A stretch of DNA of 13,999 nt from JBOGXF01 sp050694275 (GTDB lineage: Bacteria; Actinomycetota; CADDZG01; WHSQ01), in assembly GCA_050694275.1 (NCBI GenBank), contig JBOGXF010000072.1, forward strand, positions 1 to 13,999. Direction: 5' to 3'. The notes below the pieces were generated by a model. The model saw only the letters and a program-made list of their open reading frames with translations, did not search any database and was not told where the DNA came from. Shown one piece after another: positions 13,504 to 13,999 of this stretch. The first letter of the stretch is position 1; each line of letters begins with the position of its first letter. A program made the position numbers and the translations under genes.

Positions 13504-13546
13504 GTCCATCAGCACGACGCCGCGTCTCCGTCCAGAGGACTTCCCC

Positions 13547-13999
13547 ATGGAGAGAGGAGGCGGTGTGCTGGGAGTGGGCATCGATTGGTCTGAAGAGTTT
13601 CACCTTGTCGCGCTGGGCAAGCCCGGCGAGGGAGTCATCGAGATCGCGCGCGTCGAGCACAGTCCCAAAGCGATCGACGCGCTGATCACCAAGATCGCAG
13701 AGCTGGAGTCCGACCCCGCCGAGGTCCGGGTCGTGATCGAGACGCGCCACGGGATGTTGGTCGAACGCCTGCTCGACGCCGGCTATGTCGTGGTCCCGGT
13801 CAACCCCGATCTCGTGGCACGTCGGCGTGGCCCCGCCAAGAAGAAGGACGACGCCGAGGATGCCCGCATCGCCTGCCTCATCGCGCTCGACCGCTTCGAG
13901 AGGCTGCGACCGCTCATCCCCCACGGTGACATCGCCGGCGAGTTGCGTTCGATCGCCCGCGACGACGCGCGCGCCACCAAAGACGAGCGCCGGCTGCTC
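13547..13999 (+). CDS. IS110-family DEDD transposase/recombinase, N-terminal part (runs off window)
   Basis: The frame is open to the right edge, giving 151 residues of a recombinase that inserts IS110-type elements with the help of a structured RNA. The RuvC-like DEDD residues are visible: Asp13 in GVGIDWSEEFHLVAL, Glu65 in VVIETRHGML, and Asp102 and Asp105 in KKKDDAEDARIA. The catalytic serine domain lies outside the window. ATG 13547 is preferred because AGAGGA ends 7 nt before it; GTG 13565, with GGAGG 4 nt upstream, is an alternative that removes the first six residues. The gene points away from potA and is preceded by the long non-coding left end expected of the IS110 group rather than the IS1111 group. 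Confidence 0.9.
   Translation, partial: MERGGGVLGVGIDWSEEFHLVALGKPGEGVIEIARVEHSPKAIDALITKIAELESDPAEVRVVIETRHGMLVERLLDAGYVVVPVNPDLVARRRGPAKKKDDAEDARIACLIALDRFERLRPLIPHGDIAGELRSIARDDARATKDERRLL

Larger units (their letters stand above)
13371..13546 (+). ncRNA. candidate IS110 left-end non-coding region with bridge RNA
   Basis: This is the non-coding stretch directly before an IS110-group recombinase gene. In that group the left end upstream of the gene encodes the bridge RNA that pairs with target and donor DNA. The stretch is unusually structured. GTCCCACGAGGACTG occurs twice (13417-13431, 13489-13503), each followed by GCGTCTCCG (13442-13450, 13522-13530). CCGGGGAACG occurs twice (13395-13404, 13448-13457), and GAGGWCTTCCCC twice (13385-13396, 13535-13546). 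Possible stems are GAGAC/GTCTC (13436-13448), GGTGTCGT/ACGACGCC (13483-13490 with 13514-13521, one G-U) and the palindrome TTCCCCGGGGAA (13391-13402). The RNA itself, its ends and the element boundary are inferred. Confidence 0.4.

Noticed and set aside
13385..13546. CRISPR-like array
   Set aside because: There are only two copies of each short repeat with unequal spacing. The position in an IS110 left end explains them better.
1..13999. tRNA, rRNA, riboswitch or known defence system
   Set aside because: No cloverleaf, rRNA stretch, recognisable riboswitch core or defence-type domain was found by reading both strands.

Overview
This is a high-GC bacterial chromosomal segment, most likely from an actinomycete-related lineage (Actinomycetota). 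The pointers are the GC-rich sequence, TANNNT -10 boxes lying 6-8 nt before start codons (the leaderless arrangement common in that phylum), frequent GTG starts and a DUF6350/PerM-like membrane protein. The genus cannot be told from the sequence. The window is cut by a mobile element at each end: the last 38 codons of an IS30-family transposase on the left, and the left end plus first ~151 codons of an IS110-family (DEDD) recombinase on the right.

Left part (1-4665): the IS30 tail is followed by a secreted subtilisin-like protease with a C-terminal PPC-like domain. Facing it on the minus strand is a compact pair of very small genes (54-aa C2H2-type zinc-finger protein, then a 55-aa helical protein starting at an overlapping TTG). 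A hairpin lies between the two convergent units. Next come a medium-chain zinc-type dehydrogenase/quinone oxidoreductase (+) and a P1-family self-processing peptidase (-), which overlap tail to tail by 4 nt.

Middle part (4666-7833): a ~10-TM membrane protein is translationally coupled (GTGA overlap) to a glyoxalase-II-like metallo-beta-lactamase-fold hydrolase. A small unrecognised 80-aa protein and a CorA-type magnesium/metal transporter are read in the opposite direction.

Right part (7834-13999): a class III aminotransferase related to glutamate-1-semialdehyde aminomutase converges on a complete spermidine/putrescine-type ABC importer operon transcribed leftwards in the order ATPase (potA), Tat/lipoprotein binding protein (potD), permease (potB), permease (potC). 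A near-symmetrical bidirectional terminator separates aminotransferase and operon. The potA frame has no ATG, GTG or TTG before its Walker A motif; the well-spaced ribosome binding site points to an ATC start. Immediately upstream of potA is the repeat-rich non-coding left end of the IS110 element, the place where IS110-group elements encode their bridge RNA.

The most notable items are the candidate bridge-RNA region, the non-canonical potA start, the series of leaderless-type promoters and the mini-operon of the zinc-finger protein. No CRISPR array, tRNA, rRNA or obvious defence system was seen.
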